A program made the position numbers and the translations under genes. DNA of 64,000 bases from Trypanosoma brucei gambiense DAL972 (lineage: Eukaryota > Euglenozoa > Kinetoplastea > Trypanosomatida > Trypanosomatidae), in the NCBI RefSeq assembly GCF_000210295.1, contig NC_026744.1:4168617-4232616 (forward strand), in the 5' to 3' direction. Shown here piece by piece: positions 1 through 8,553 of this stretch; within the stretch, counting starts at the first letter, position 1, and each line of letters opens with the position of its first letter. The notes under the pieces are model-generated. The model ran no database searches and was not told where the DNA came from. It saw only the letters and a program-made list of their open reading frames with translations.

Positions 1-149
1 CTTGGGTATTTTTTAATTCCGGCGAGCAACGAATGACCGTACGGGCGCTCCTTGTTCCTCGTATCCGTGTTCTGCACGATCACAGCCTTCTTGCCGGCAT
101 ACCGGCCCGAAGTCATGATCACAACCTTGCCGGGCTTCAGAAACTTCAT
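1..149 (-). CDS. RPL27: 60S ribosomal protein L27, second copy (partial, cut by window edge)
   Basis: Only the first 49 or so codons are present; the rest lies to the left of the window. The ATG is at 147-149 and the reading begins [20 protein letters not shown], the N-terminus of eukaryotic L27e (KOW-type, large subunit, near the peptidyl-transferase side). The DNA from 1 to 290 matches 3911-4200 base for base, so this is the downstream member of a tandem pair with a 3,910-bp period. The match covers the coding part and about 140 nt of 5' flank, then stops abruptly. Both copies probably use the same splice acceptor and make the same protein. Whether this copy is intact at its 3' end cannot be seen. 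Confidence 0.93.
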   Translation of the reverse strand, partial: MKFLKPGKVVIMTSGRYAGKKAVIVQNTDTRNKERPYGHSLLAGIKKYP

Positions 150-290
150 CACTGCCAGCACACTAATCCAGTGGGAAATGACAAGAAATAAAAGGACAGC
201 AGATGGGAGATAGCAAGGGTAATAAAGAGTGAGTATACAAACAGGTTTCAAAGGCATTGGAACGGTGCCGGTGGAAAGAACATTCGGGAA
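1..290. repeat. Direct repeat, copy A of RPL27 duplication
   Basis: Identical by eye to 3911-4200 with a constant offset of 3,910 and no indel. The right-hand breakpoint is sharp: after position 290 the sequence is unrelated to that after 4200. The left end is beyond the window, so the true repeat length is unknown. Confidence 0.95.
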
Positions 291-460
291 ATTGATTGTA
301 CAGCACTTTTCAGTGGTGGAGAACATTTGTGTGTGAAATGTAGAAAGGGTAGTGATGGAATTGAGGGTAAAGAACGGTAACATGAAGGGGCAACGGGGGT
401 TCAGTCACCATGTGCCTCACTCTTCAACTTTGATGAGTTTTGTGCCCACTCCAGCCTCCA
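150..460. other. Intergenic spacer between the 954-codon gene and RPL27 copy 2
   Basis: Positions 150-290 are the duplicated RPL27 5' flank, including the pyrimidine-rich (minus-strand) tract and AG that should receive the spliced leader. Positions 291-460 are unique here and would be the 3' UTR of the 954-codon gene. No further gene or structured element is visible. Confidence 0.7.
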
Positions 461-3325
461 TTACCTGATTTTACGAAGGGACTGTTCCGGGGCGCTGACA
501 AAGCCGTAGTGAGCAGCAAGTGCCACTTCGCGTTCACTCAACTTCTGCTTCCGATCTATTCTGCTTATATTTGCCTTCATCAACTCGCAAAGATCCTGCA
601 CTGCCGCCTCCACAGCGGAATTCACCTTGCTGTCTCTACGACGCAGGAACCCCGTGATCTCTGCACCGAGTATTAGCTCATCCTGTACACTCAGGGAACC
701 AAAGTTCTTCGTAGCGAAGCGAAGGATATCGATAGCGCGAACCGCATCGACGGAAGATATGTACAGGCCTGTAACCACAGCGTTGACCACTTGGCGGGGG
801 TTATTTAGCAACTGTGCAAGATGTTTCGTATCCAAATTTTGTGATAAACGATAAAGCTCCCCCTGCGGGACAGCGGCGCCAAGCCGGTGTCCCACTGCCA
901 TCTGACTGAAAAGAAATGTGTTAGGTTGTAATGTCCTCGACCGTGCAATATCCAGTAGCCGCGTCGTCACAAGCGCAGCGGCCATCACCTTATAAGTCCC
1001 CAGAGCATCCACGTACGCCGAATCGTCTACCTTCCCACACTCAGCACCATTCCGGCCACTACCACCACTATTTGTAGATAACTGTGGCCACGCGTCTAGT
1101 AGACGGATCCAGTAGGCTACCTCAGCTACATCGACAAAGAGACCCCGTGACGACGCTAGGAGACTTGACGCCTTGTTCAGCGTTTCACAGACAATCCGAT
1201 GGCAAAAACGGTGCTGATCAGTGCGACACAATGCAACGGAAAACTCACCCAAAAGAGCAGCAGACTGAATATCTGCAAGGTTATCAAGCCTTGACAAGGG
1301 TCCATGGAGGAGTGCAAAAAGTGTCTCGTTGGCAAATTGTCGCAAATCAGCAAGGCCGACGAAAGCGAACACGGCGTCGATGAACGGCAAGGTCGTCACC
1401 TCTTCATGGGTTAGGAAAGAGCCGACGTTCAGCGATGGGTGAAGTGGGGCCCGTACAAAGCGGCTGACACCTGCCCTTCCTAAATACCTCAAGAGCAAGC
1501 ACTTCTGCCGCGGCTGCAAAGAAACCGATCGGTGGGGTATGCTACTCACGGTGTCCGATAGAAAGGTAAGTGCCCGCAACTGATGTCGGGCGACAACTCC
1601 CAACACACGAAGCCGTTCAAATTCCGTGAGACACCGCTTCTGAACTATATTCACAACCGCGTAATAGTCCGACTTCGCCCGTATGCCAAGCTTCGACATG
1701 GACGTCAGATAACGGACCAAGTGCGATGTTGGAACCAAATGAAACCCATCTTGCTTGGCTTGTATCCGCTGCTGCAGTAAGGACAACGTAGGCCGCACCA
1801 CCGAAGGGTCATAAGGTTCATGACCTCTAGCTTCCGCATACACTACGCCGCACGCTTCATTAACAATTTGCATAGCATCCAACAGATTGTAAGAGTCAGC
1901 ATATCTCACGATAGCCCTGCACCACACCGCAAGGGAAAAGATGGTGGTATCGGCGCTGGTGTTGAAGTGGGGATCGACGTCACTTCGCAATCGGTGCGGC
2001 TGCCCAGGCGTTTGCTTCGAGCGAGGCTTAGCAATGCCCCACAGGAAAACTGCAGCAAAGAGTTGCGCACGTTGCCATGGTGTAAACTTCTCCAAATGAT
2101 TGTACGGCATGCAAAACAAACGTTCGACCAGTGACGGGGGAAACTCTAAACACCCCACTGTAGCCTCCTCAGCGAGCAGAGTAAGTGCCGGAAGCACGTA
2201 AGTAACACAGTCACTGCAGGAGGAGCCACGCTTTACCACGTCTGCTAATAAACTGTCCAAAAGTTTCACAATAACTTGGGCTACAAACCGTTGTTCAGTG
2301 CAAGAAATATCATTGTCACTGCGAGACCATCGGAGTGCCACAATGAGCGATTCGATGGAGGTGGACAACTGCGAAGACGACATCGCACGACGCACCTGTT
2401 CGTCGTTCAACCGCTTCAGTAACGTTGCGAAAAGTACATGGTGATAAATTCGGAGACCCACGATACGCACTACCCACGCGCTCACTTGCGACGGTGAAAG
2501 CGACATAACTATCAACCTGAGACGGTCAAATATCACAAGCACAAGCGCCCGGCACTCATCGGGAACATGGCGAAGTGGCCCGCCATCTGAATGCTTCCGA
2601 TTCGTCGTAGAACATTGCTGCGCTAGGTTGGTAAGTGTCTCCGGTCTCTCACTTGAAGATTGACGAACTGTCATCGCGTCAACAAGTGTGACAAGGTCCT
2701 GCTTGCCAAAGGAATCAAGCCTACATTCGATTACTCGACACACTTCACAGAGTTCCTGTGACCTTCCAAGTTGTGTCTGATTATCTCCTGCAGCACCCTC
2801 AGTAGCGGACGGTGCCAGAGAAGGCTGCGGTTCCTGCATGGCTTCAACAATGACACGGACGATTCCGATAAGTTCAACAGGGCCACTCACCACATTTACG
2901 AGCGTCACCACACGGCTGCGCAACATCAACACTAACTTCCTGCGCACGCACGAGTATGGCATGATTTTCAGCAACCCTTCCATAACAAGAATACACTCCG
3001 AAGGGGAAAGGTCATCCCCATCGGCAAGAATAACGTCCTGCATATTATGCAATTGTGCAATCAGTGTCTCATCCATACCCTCGTGGACACACTCTTGTTC
3101 GCGGACACTACAGGCGAGGGCGTGAAAAATGTTAGCACGGGATCGAACATCCGTCATGGAAAACACATTATTCAGAGAGCACATGAGGCTGGTATCCCTT
3201 AGATTCAATACACCCAGCACCCTTAGAGCGTGGGTTGTCATGCCGGAGTTAACGGGGGAAATTACCCCAGGATGTCCCGCCCGCAGGGCGAGGAGTCGCA
3301 AACGTTTGGCGCTACTAAAGGTCAT
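461..3325 (-). CDS. Conserved-type hypothetical protein, 954 aa, possible mitochondrial helical-repeat protein
   Basis: I do not recognise a named family. The open frame runs further upstream to 3685, but that extension is a translation of polypyrimidine leader (Phe-rich) and lies before a likely splice acceptor (AG at 3337-3338). The first ATG after it is at 3323-3325, giving 954 residues. The N-terminus MTFSSAKRLRLLALRAGHPG has basic and hydrophobic residues and no acids, which would suit a mitochondrial presequence. The remainder is rich in Leu, Ala and Arg with many short predicted helices and no membrane segment, as in kinetoplastid mitochondrial RNA-processing or translation factors; that resemblance is inference only. 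It sits inside the 3.9-kb RPL27 repeat unit, so a second copy could exist to the left. Confidence 0.8.
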   Translation of the reverse strand: MTFSSAKRLRLLALRAGHPGVISPVNSGMTTHALRVLGVLNLRDTSLMCSLNNVFSMTDVRSRANIFHALACSVREQECVHEGMDETLIAQLHNMQDVILADGDDLSPSECILVMEGLLKIMPYSCVRRKLVLMLRSRVVTLVNVVSGPVELIGIVRVIVEAMQEPQPSLAPSATEGAAGDNQTQLGRSQELCEVCRVIECRLDSFGKQDLVTLVDAMTVRQSSSERPETLTNLAQQCSTTNRKHSDGGPLRHVPDECRALVLVIFDRLRLIVMSLSPSQVSAWVVRIVGLRIYHHVLFATLLKRLNDEQVRRAMSSSQLSTSIESLIVALRWSRSDNDISCTEQRFVAQVIVKLLDSLLADVVKRGSSCSDCVTYVLPALTLLAEEATVGCLEFPPSLVERLFCMPYNHLEKFTPWQRAQLFAAVFLWGIAKPRSKQTPGQPHRLRSDVDPHFNTSADTTIFSLAVWCRAIVRYADSYNLLDAMQIVNEACGVVYAEARGHEPYDPSVVRPTLSLLQQRIQAKQDGFHLVPTSHLVRYLTSMSKLGIRAKSDYYAVVNIVQKRCLTEFERLRVLGVVARHQLRALTFLSDTVSSIPHRSVSLQPRQKCLLLRYLGRAGVSRFVRAPLHPSLNVGSFLTHEEVTTLPFIDAVFAFVGLADLRQFANETLFALLHGPLSRLDNLADIQSAALLGEFSVALCRTDQHRFCHRIVCETLNKASSLLASSRGLFVDVAEVAYWIRLLDAWPQLSTNSGGSGRNGAECGKVDDSAYVDALGTYKVMAAALVTTRLLDIARSRTLQPNTFLFSQMAVGHRLGAAVPQGELYRLSQNLDTKHLAQLLNNPRQVVNAVVTGLYISSVDAVRAIDILRFATKNFGSLSVQDELILGAEITGFLRRRDSKVNSAVEAAVQDLCELMKANISRIDRKQKLSEREVALAAHYGFVSAPEQSLRKIR

Positions 3326-3657
3326 GGGGTCCGTAACTGAAAGAACGGGAGGATACAAACAAAAAAACAGGGTGAAGGGTACCCAAAACCCACACCACAC
3401 GCCAATACCCCCTCGCCCTTCTTTGACCTGGTACAGACGCGGCAAGAAGGGAGAGCAAAGAAAGAAGAAAAAGACAAAGGAGGAGTACAAACATGTTGGT
3501 ATACTAACGAACCACAAAGCAGACCTGAGGTTGCAGAAAAATACACCCAACACCGGGATACAGGAGGCATCACCAACGAAAATCCGCTTTACTGGGAAAT
3601 AGAACAAGAAAAAAAATCCTAAAGAACAAAAAGTACCAGAGAGGAGCCAGTGCGAGC
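3326..3657. other. Spacer between RPL27 and the 954-codon gene
   Basis: Holds the RPL27 3' UTR and the 5' leader of the downstream gene. The minus strand is strongly pyrimidine-rich from about 3400 to 3500. No separate gene is seen. Confidence 0.7.
3337..3376 (-). promoter_or_regulatory. Predicted trans-splice acceptor deciding the start of the 954-codon gene
   Basis: On the coding strand a C/T-rich tract ends in ttctttcag, with AG at plus positions 3337-3338, 11 nt before the ATG at 3325. Splicing here would remove the in-frame upstream extension and make this ATG the first one in the mRNA. Predicted from sequence only. Confidence 0.6.
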
Positions 3658-4059
3658 TTAGAAGCGAAGGCGCTGGAAGAACCAACGGTTGTTACCGGCG
3701 TTGTAGCGGGCCTGAAACAGACGTTTCACCAACTGCTTCGACTTCGCCTTCTTCGATGCGTCGGAAACATTGATGCGACCGCGCAGTTCACGCGAGAGGT
3801 CCATGTTGTATCGGGTTGGTAGAAAGTGCTTGTGATTCACAACGCGGAGGAACACACCAACTTGCGAGCGGCGTGTGATGGAGCGCTTGCTCATCCCGCG
3901 CACAACCTTTCTTGGGTATTTTTTAATTCCGGCGAGCAACGAATGACCGTACGGGCGCTCCTTGTTCCTCGTATCCGTGTTCTGCACGATCACAGCCTTC
4001 TTGCCGGCATACCGGCCCGAAGTCATGATCACAACCTTGCCGGGCTTCAGAAACTTCAT
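3658..4059 (-). CDS. RPL27: 60S ribosomal protein L27
   Basis: Complete 133-residue protein, the normal length for eukaryotic L27e (about 135). The start [10 protein letters not shown], the basic middle segment around residues 48-64 and the C-terminus ending FFQRLRF all fit the family. It is a structural component of the cytosolic large ribosomal subunit. The frame is open upstream to 4434, but those residues are hydrophobic leader sequence; the ATG at 4057-4059 is the only one that gives an L27 start, and splice-acceptor AGs lie just upstream (4073-4074 or 4062-4063). It is the upstream member of a tandem pair with the partial copy at 1-149. Ribosomal protein genes are often duplicated in trypanosomes, where gene dosage compensates for the lack of individual promoters. 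Confidence 0.97.
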   Translation of the reverse strand: MKFLKPGKVVIMTSGRYAGKKAVIVQNTDTRNKERPYGHSLLAGIKKYPRKVVRGMSKRSITRRSQVGVFLRVVNHKHFLPTRYNMDLSRELRGRINVSDASKKAKSKQLVKRLFQARYNAGNNRWFFQRLRF

Positions 4060-4200
4060 CACTGCCAGCACACTAATCCAGTGGGAAATGACAAGAAATA
4101 AAAGGACAGCAGATGGGAGATAGCAAGGGTAATAAAGAGTGAGTATACAAACAGGTTTCAAAGGCATTGGAACGGTGCCGGTGGAAAGAACATTCGGGAA
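3911..4200. repeat. Direct repeat, copy B of RPL27 duplication
   Basis: Partner of 1-290. It contains the first 49 codons of RPL27 and about 141 nt of its 5' flank. The identity ends at 4200, inside the spacer upstream of RPL27, which marks one edge of the duplicated segment. Confidence 0.95.
4062..4140 (-). promoter_or_regulatory. Predicted RPL27 polypyrimidine tract and splice acceptor
   Basis: The minus strand reads as a long C/T-rich run (about 4080-4140), then tggattag (AG at 4073-4074) and ggcag (AG at 4062-4063) just before the ATG. The same tract is repeated upstream of the partial copy at 152-230. Confidence 0.55.
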
Positions 4201-5125
4201 AAAGTGGTCTAACCATGCTGAAATTGACAGGGAATTTTCAGATACATGAAAGCAGAAATCAAAGGAAAAAATGGAAATGAAATCTATAAACAATGCCAAA
4301 TAACAATTATAATATAAGATGGAATCCAAACTACAAGTGGAGTGAGTGACGGCGACCAGTGACTCGGCGGTATTATTTTCCCAAAGTGCTACAAAAGTAC
4401 GAGCTAAAGCTGCAAGTAGCAATGGCGAAATCACTGGTCAGGGAAAGGAAAAGATGTCGGTGGTGCAATAAGAGAAGCGCTAGCAAAGCGGGGGGGGAAG
4501 GCGGCAGTGAATAAGATTGTCTTAATGTCGCGAGGAACATCATTTCCCCCGTCTCTCTCTAATCTGCCGGTGCGTTTCCAACCATAACTTCCAAATCGAC
4601 GCATGCACACATTTAGTTCCTTCTCACATTGTCTCAACATGTTTCTTTATTGCCAAAATCGGTGTTGCCGCGCCCCCGACTCCCTCACTAAACTCCCGTT
4701 GGTATTCACCAGTCCTTTAATGTTTAGCCCCCCTCCCACTCCACACACACACACACAAGTACCTGGTAACCGCGTAATTTTTTCCTTTTTGTTTTCCTTT
4801 TGTGTTGCTTTTGTTGTTATTCCCATTGACCTGCCCAGCTTTCGTCTCCAACGAAATTTAGCGGGCGCCCCCGCTACCTTACAAACTGTTCAGTAAGGGG
4901 AAAAGTAAAAAAAAAAAGAAACCAAATATATTCATTTTGTTCGTTTGAGCTAACCGTTTGCTTTATTATGTTTTCTCACCTTTTTATTTACCTTACCTTT
5001 TTGTCCGTTTCCCTCTCTTACCATTCTTCCTCCCTATTAGCATTCTCTCCGAATATGAACACAGTCACGGCTCTCACCTCCCTTTTCCCACATCACCTGC
5101 GCGCACCTGAACACACGCATGTTCA

Positions 5126-5214
5126 CATATATGCATGTATATATGATATATGATACATATGTATATGTATGTATATGTATATATGTATGTATATGTACGT
5201 ATATATATATATAC
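5126..5214. repeat. AT-rich TATG/TA microsatellite
   Basis: About 90 bp made of imperfect units such as gtatatgtat, ending in a pure TA run (about 5200-5213). It lies in the 3' flank of SODB and is likely to vary in length between strains. Confidence 0.85.
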
Positions 5215-5662
5215 AGAAGCAGCGACAAGTATGCTGGACGAAGCATTCCTTCCCGCTTCCGAGATTAATACCACCCCTCGAGCCCTCAAATTATTCCTCA
5301 CACCCCGCTTCGTGACCAACAGCATCTCCCACTCGTAACAATAGCACTTTACTCGTCCAAGAGACACCCATCCATGCGACCTCTTACACGAAAGCGAGTT
5401 GTTGCCGCCAAATGGTTTAGAATGACTTGGAAGTATGCCAACTTACATGTTTGCGCGCGGAAGCAAGGAAAACTAACGTGGCTCAAGGGGGGGGGGGGTA
5501 CTCGAAGACAAAAATATCAGGAAAAACTCAGATGATGCAAAAGTGTGTGGACCAACAGTATTAAATAAAAGGAAGAGAGAAAGTGTGGCTGTATCAATCC
5601 TCTCCCCGTTGCAGAAACCGAGTGAGGGTTAACAACAATAGCAGAGAGAGAGAGAGAGCCAC

Positions 5663-6259
5663 CTAGCTTTTCAGCAGCTGCTCCTCCGCATGTGCCCAGT
5701 TTACCACGTTCCAAAATGTTTGCACGTAGGCCGGACGGTCATTCTTGTAATCAATATAGTAAGCATGCTCCCAAACATCGCAGGCGAGAATCGGCTTGAG
5801 ATCCGCTTCAGTCAGTGGGCAACCGGCGTCATGCGTTTGAACTACTTTCAGTTTTTTTGTGGTGGTGTCCTGCACAAGCCACGCCCAACCAGAGCCGAAG
5901 TGGCCCACCGCCGCATTAGTGAACTCCTCCTTGAATCTGGCGAAGCTGCCGAATGAGTCGGCGATGGCGTCCGCGAGTTTACCGCTGGGCTCCCCGCCGC
6001 CGTTGGGAGATATGCTCTCCCAGTAGAAGTTATGGTTAAATATCTGTGCCGCAAGGTTGAAGATGGGGCCTTTTTCTGTTCGGATGATTTCCTCAACACT
6101 CTTCGCCGCGACAGCTGCATTGCACGCTGCGACCGCATTCAATTTCGTCACATAACCCATGTGATGCTTGTCATAGTGAAACGTCACCTGTTCCTTCGAT
6201 ATGCCCTTTGCGGCTAATCCATCGTACCCCCACGGAAGTGGTGGAATGCTGAAGGTCAT
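5663..6259 (-). CDS. SODB: Iron superoxide dismutase (SODB type)
   Basis: A 198-residue Fe/Mn-SOD converting superoxide to hydrogen peroxide and oxygen. The four metal ligands are visible as H28, H76, D161 and H165 (the last two in DVWEHAYYIDY). Gln72 in NLAAQIFNH is the residue that marks iron rather than manganese enzymes. The N-terminal hairpin and the C-terminal alpha/beta domain are both full length. There is no N-terminal extension, so it is the cytosolic/glycosomal SODB type and not the mitochondrial SODA/SODC type. The C-terminus ends EEQLLKS, which is not a canonical SKL-type peroxisomal signal. The next gene downstream is a peroxidase that would remove its product. Confidence 0.96.
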   Translation of the reverse strand: MTFSIPPLPWGYDGLAAKGISKEQVTFHYDKHHMGYVTKLNAVAACNAAVAAKSVEEIIRTEKGPIFNLAAQIFNHNFYWESISPNGGGEPSGKLADAIADSFGSFARFKEEFTNAAVGHFGSGWAWLVQDTTTKKLKVVQTHDAGCPLTEADLKPILACDVWEHAYYIDYKNDRPAYVQTFWNVVNWAHAEEQLLKS

Positions 6260-6685
6260 TGTATGATTTTAGCGTCAAGAAAACGGGGTGTCCTCTGCCT
6301 TGTTTTGTCAGCCTCTGTCAATCAATTTTCCAGATAAGTACTTTCCGGTATTCAGGTGTGACTCCTCTTTGCTAACACTCAACACTAGTACTACCTTAAA
6401 AGAATTGTCTTTGCTTCCTATTTCACTTTGAGGTCGTATTCCACCTGCAACATATGGGGATAGAGTGAGAAACAAAAGAAGGAGTTGTGCCAAAACTGAA
6501 TGACGCGCAGTTTAATCGAAAGAGTAGTTGGAACCGTTCAACTTACATGACAAGCAAAATGCCAACCACCTAGGGTCAGACACCTGCTCTCACTAAGATG
6601 AGGTATACTAAACATGAGGGTATAAAACATACCATGCCCCTACATACGCCCGTACGCTACAAATTATACGCTGAATGTACACCCG
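6260..6685. other. Spacer between the peroxidase and SODB
   Basis: About 0.43 kb holding the 3' UTR of the GPx-type gene and the SODB 5' leader. It is AT-rich and without repeats. No gene is seen. Confidence 0.7.
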
Positions 6686-7156
6686 TCACTCATCGCACAA
6701 CTGTGAAACATAGCGCTCAAGCTCCTCCAGCGAGCTTCCTGGCTGAAGCTTCACGCATGGGAGTCCGGCACGATTGCACACAACCTTCGTGTAATTCCAC
6801 CGTATAGGTCCAAGCGACGACTGAATCATTTGAAACAGGGGGTGTGTATTCGGCCCCTTCAGGTTAACTTTATCAAACACAGGAAAGTTAATTCCATTAC
6901 GAGCCACCCAACAGCAAATCTCATCCCTCTTCTTCGGCTCTTGATTTCCAAATTGAGAGCACGGAAAGGCTAAGACAGTGAAACTTCGTGAGGCCCATTT
7001 TTGCTGAACGTGTATAAGGTGTTGAATGTTTGAAGATGTAAAAGAGCAGAGGGACGCAGTGTTAACAAGAACCGTTACACAACCAGCATACTTGGACAGC
7101 ATCACTGCGTTACCGTCCATTAGAACCGAGTGAGAAAAAATGGCGCCGCCATTCAT
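6686..7156 (-). CDS. Glutathione-peroxidase-like (tryparedoxin-dependent) peroxidase, divergent
   Basis: A 156-residue member of the GPx family. The catalytic tetrad is complete: Cys37 in NTASLCSFT (family NxASxCGxT), Gln68 in FPCSQFGNQEP, and Trp120-Asn121 in RWNYTKVV. Cys81 or Cys82 sits where the resolving Cys of trypanosomatid tryparedoxin peroxidases is found, so reduction by tryparedoxin rather than glutathione is likely (inference). It uses cysteine, not selenocysteine. The frame is open to 7225, but that start is GTG and precedes a good splice acceptor at 7180-7181; ATG 7154-7156 is preferred. Several positions that are near-invariant in the family differ (SLCS for KCG; FGNQ for FAGQ), so it is not one of the abundant tandem Px copies. 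It probably detoxifies H2O2 or lipid hydroperoxides. Confidence 0.85.
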   Translation of the reverse strand: MNGGAIFSHSVLMDGNAVMLSKYAGCVTVLVNTASLCSFTSSNIQHLIHVQQKWASRSFTVLAFPCSQFGNQEPKKRDEICCWVARNGINFPVFDKVNLKGPNTHPLFQMIQSSLGPIRWNYTKVVCNRAGLPCVKLQPGSSLEELERYVSQLCDE

Positions 7157-7564
7157 AGGGCACGACTCGTTTAAAAGTACTTTACGTGACAAAGAAGAAG
7201 AGGGAAAAGAAAGCAGTCGGGTCACCGTTACTAATTCAACTGATAGTCATATGAGATTGAAGTTAAAAGCGTCGCATTGAAGGTGAAATGCAACAGCAGG
7301 CTAAACCTTTACACTTGAAAACACACGAACGGATGCGGGAGTCCTGGATTCAAGAAATAAGCAAACAATCGGCTACTGCTTTGTTGTTCTTCCTGTCTTT
7401 TTCCTCATCACTTGGAAAGTCAGCTGAAGGAAACAAAAGCAGCAAAAACTCACGACAGCATGCGGAACTTCTTCAGAGATGGAGACATTTGGCTCATCCC
7501 ATCGCGGTAAAACCTCCACCAGAAGCGAAAAAAATGTGATTGACCTTGCATTCATCCTTCACAA
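7157..7564. other. Spacer between TRAPPC4 and the peroxidase
   Basis: Contains the TRAPPC4 3' UTR and the peroxidase splice acceptor. No gene or repeat is seen. Confidence 0.7.
7180..7216 (-). promoter_or_regulatory. Predicted trans-splice acceptor deciding the peroxidase start
   Basis: The coding strand reads ctgctttcttttccctcttc and continues to gtaaag, with AG at plus 7180-7181. Splicing here leaves ATG 7156 as the first start and excludes the GTG-initiated extension. Confidence 0.6.
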
Positions 7565-8038
7565 TCACCTCTTCACCGCGGGCTGCTGTGTGTGGCTATG
7601 ATATTTATCCACGGCCTCCTTTACTGCCTCAGTGAAGGCAGGTATGCGAATAGGTTGCCCGATGCCCCCTTCATCAATTATGTTAAACGGGTTTTTCACT
7701 ACGTACTCCACATACAGTGAGTGCAACTGGCGAAAGAGCGCATTACACTCATAGGTGCGGTGGTCGGAAACGAGAACGAACTTTACAAGAGATGGGGTCT
7801 CGTAAATGTGTACATTGTGCTCCGCGAACTCCAGTAGCGTCATCCCAGCACTTTCCACAGGGTTGGCGTTCGGCGTTAATTCCTGCGACATACCGAAGGT
7901 GGAGAAGAGGATGCTAGACATTGTGAGTTGTAGATCAGGCTTTGCTCCAAGCTCTCCAATACTGTTCTGCGCGGTGAAACTGGACTTAGCAATGAGCTGA
8001 CCTGACTGGTTTATGATCCAGAGCAAGTGAACTGTCAT
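7565..8038 (-). CDS. TRAPPC4: TRAPP complex subunit 4 (Trs23/TRAPPC4, sybindin-like)
   Basis: A 157-residue longin-fold protein of the TRAPP tethering complex, which activates Rab1/Ypt1-type GTPases in ER-Golgi traffic. The N-terminal strand pair MTVHLLWIINQSGQLIAK matches the family's opening hairpin. The middle segment from LTMSSILFSTFGMSQEL through the downstream ETPSLVKFVLVSD corresponds to the TRAPPC4 block LxLASMFHSLFAI to TLTGIKFVVLADP. The end LYVEYVVKNPFNI with a following IRIPAF is the shared Bet5/Trs23 tail. TRAPPC1 (Bet5) is the main alternative but lacks the internal SILFSTFG-type block. The usual length is about 145-219; this one is short because the PDZ-like insert of animal TRAPPC4 is absent, as in many protists. 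Confidence 0.85.
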   Translation of the reverse strand: MTVHLLWIINQSGQLIAKSSFTAQNSIGELGAKPDLQLTMSSILFSTFGMSQELTPNANPVESAGMTLLEFAEHNVHIYETPSLVKFVLVSDHRTYECNALFRQLHSLYVEYVVKNPFNIIDEGGIGQPIRIPAFTEAVKEAVDKYHSHTQQPAVKR

Positions 8039-8553
8039 GGCTTGTGTGGAGAAAGGGTCAGTTACCGAGATATTCTAACGTTTCTTACAACCCCGGCCCT
8101 TCCAGCTCCTTGATTTGATCCAAATAAACGGAAAATTCACAAAAAGGGCAAAGAAATTTATGCACATACTTATTTAGAATAGCCGCTATAGTTGCTGCTA
8201 ATATATATATATATATCGATGGTAAAGAGAAACCACGAACAAGCACCATCACGAAAAGAAACATGTGATTAGTTAAATACGTATTAGTTTAGTGCAAAAA
8301 GAAACTATTTTCTTTGAGCTGACTTAAAACGAACCGCTAAAAAAGCTCGCGCTCGTAAGGGAACCACGCACGAGAAGCAGTTTTTCACTGCGACTGTTAC
8401 CCGTCCATGCTTTCAGCCACCTGCACAATATCAATACCCACCAATTCAACTATAGCAAGACCTCAGCGCAGAGGGTATTGTTAGCGTAATAAAGAAGGAA
8501 AGGGTCACCCCCTTTACTTTTTCACCTTGGGTACTCGTGTGGAGACAGGTTAC
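8039..8553. other. Spacer between the CobW-like fusion gene and TRAPPC4
   Basis: Half a kilobase of AT-rich sequence with a short TA run at about 8200-8216. No gene is seen. Confidence 0.7.

Larger units (their letters stand above)
4060..5662. other. 1.6-kb spacer between SODB and RPL27, with microsatellites
   Basis: No convincing gene. It contains a CA run (4741-4756), a TATG/TA-type microsatellite (about 5126-5214), a 12-G homopolymer (5487-5498) and a GA run (5643-5658). The part to 4200 is the duplicated RPL27 flank. In T. brucei SODB genes are known as a tandem pair; only one copy is present here and I see no SOD remnant in the spacer. Confidence 0.7.

Noticed and set aside
3326..3685. 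In-frame N-terminal extension of the 954-codon protein
   Set aside because: Phe/Cys-rich translation of a pyrimidine leader, upstream of a good splice acceptor at 3337-3338, with no ATG-supported family similarity.
4060..4434. 125-residue N-terminal extension of RPL27
   Set aside because: L27e proteins start at MKFLKPGK; the extension is hydrophobic leader sequence upstream of the splice acceptor.
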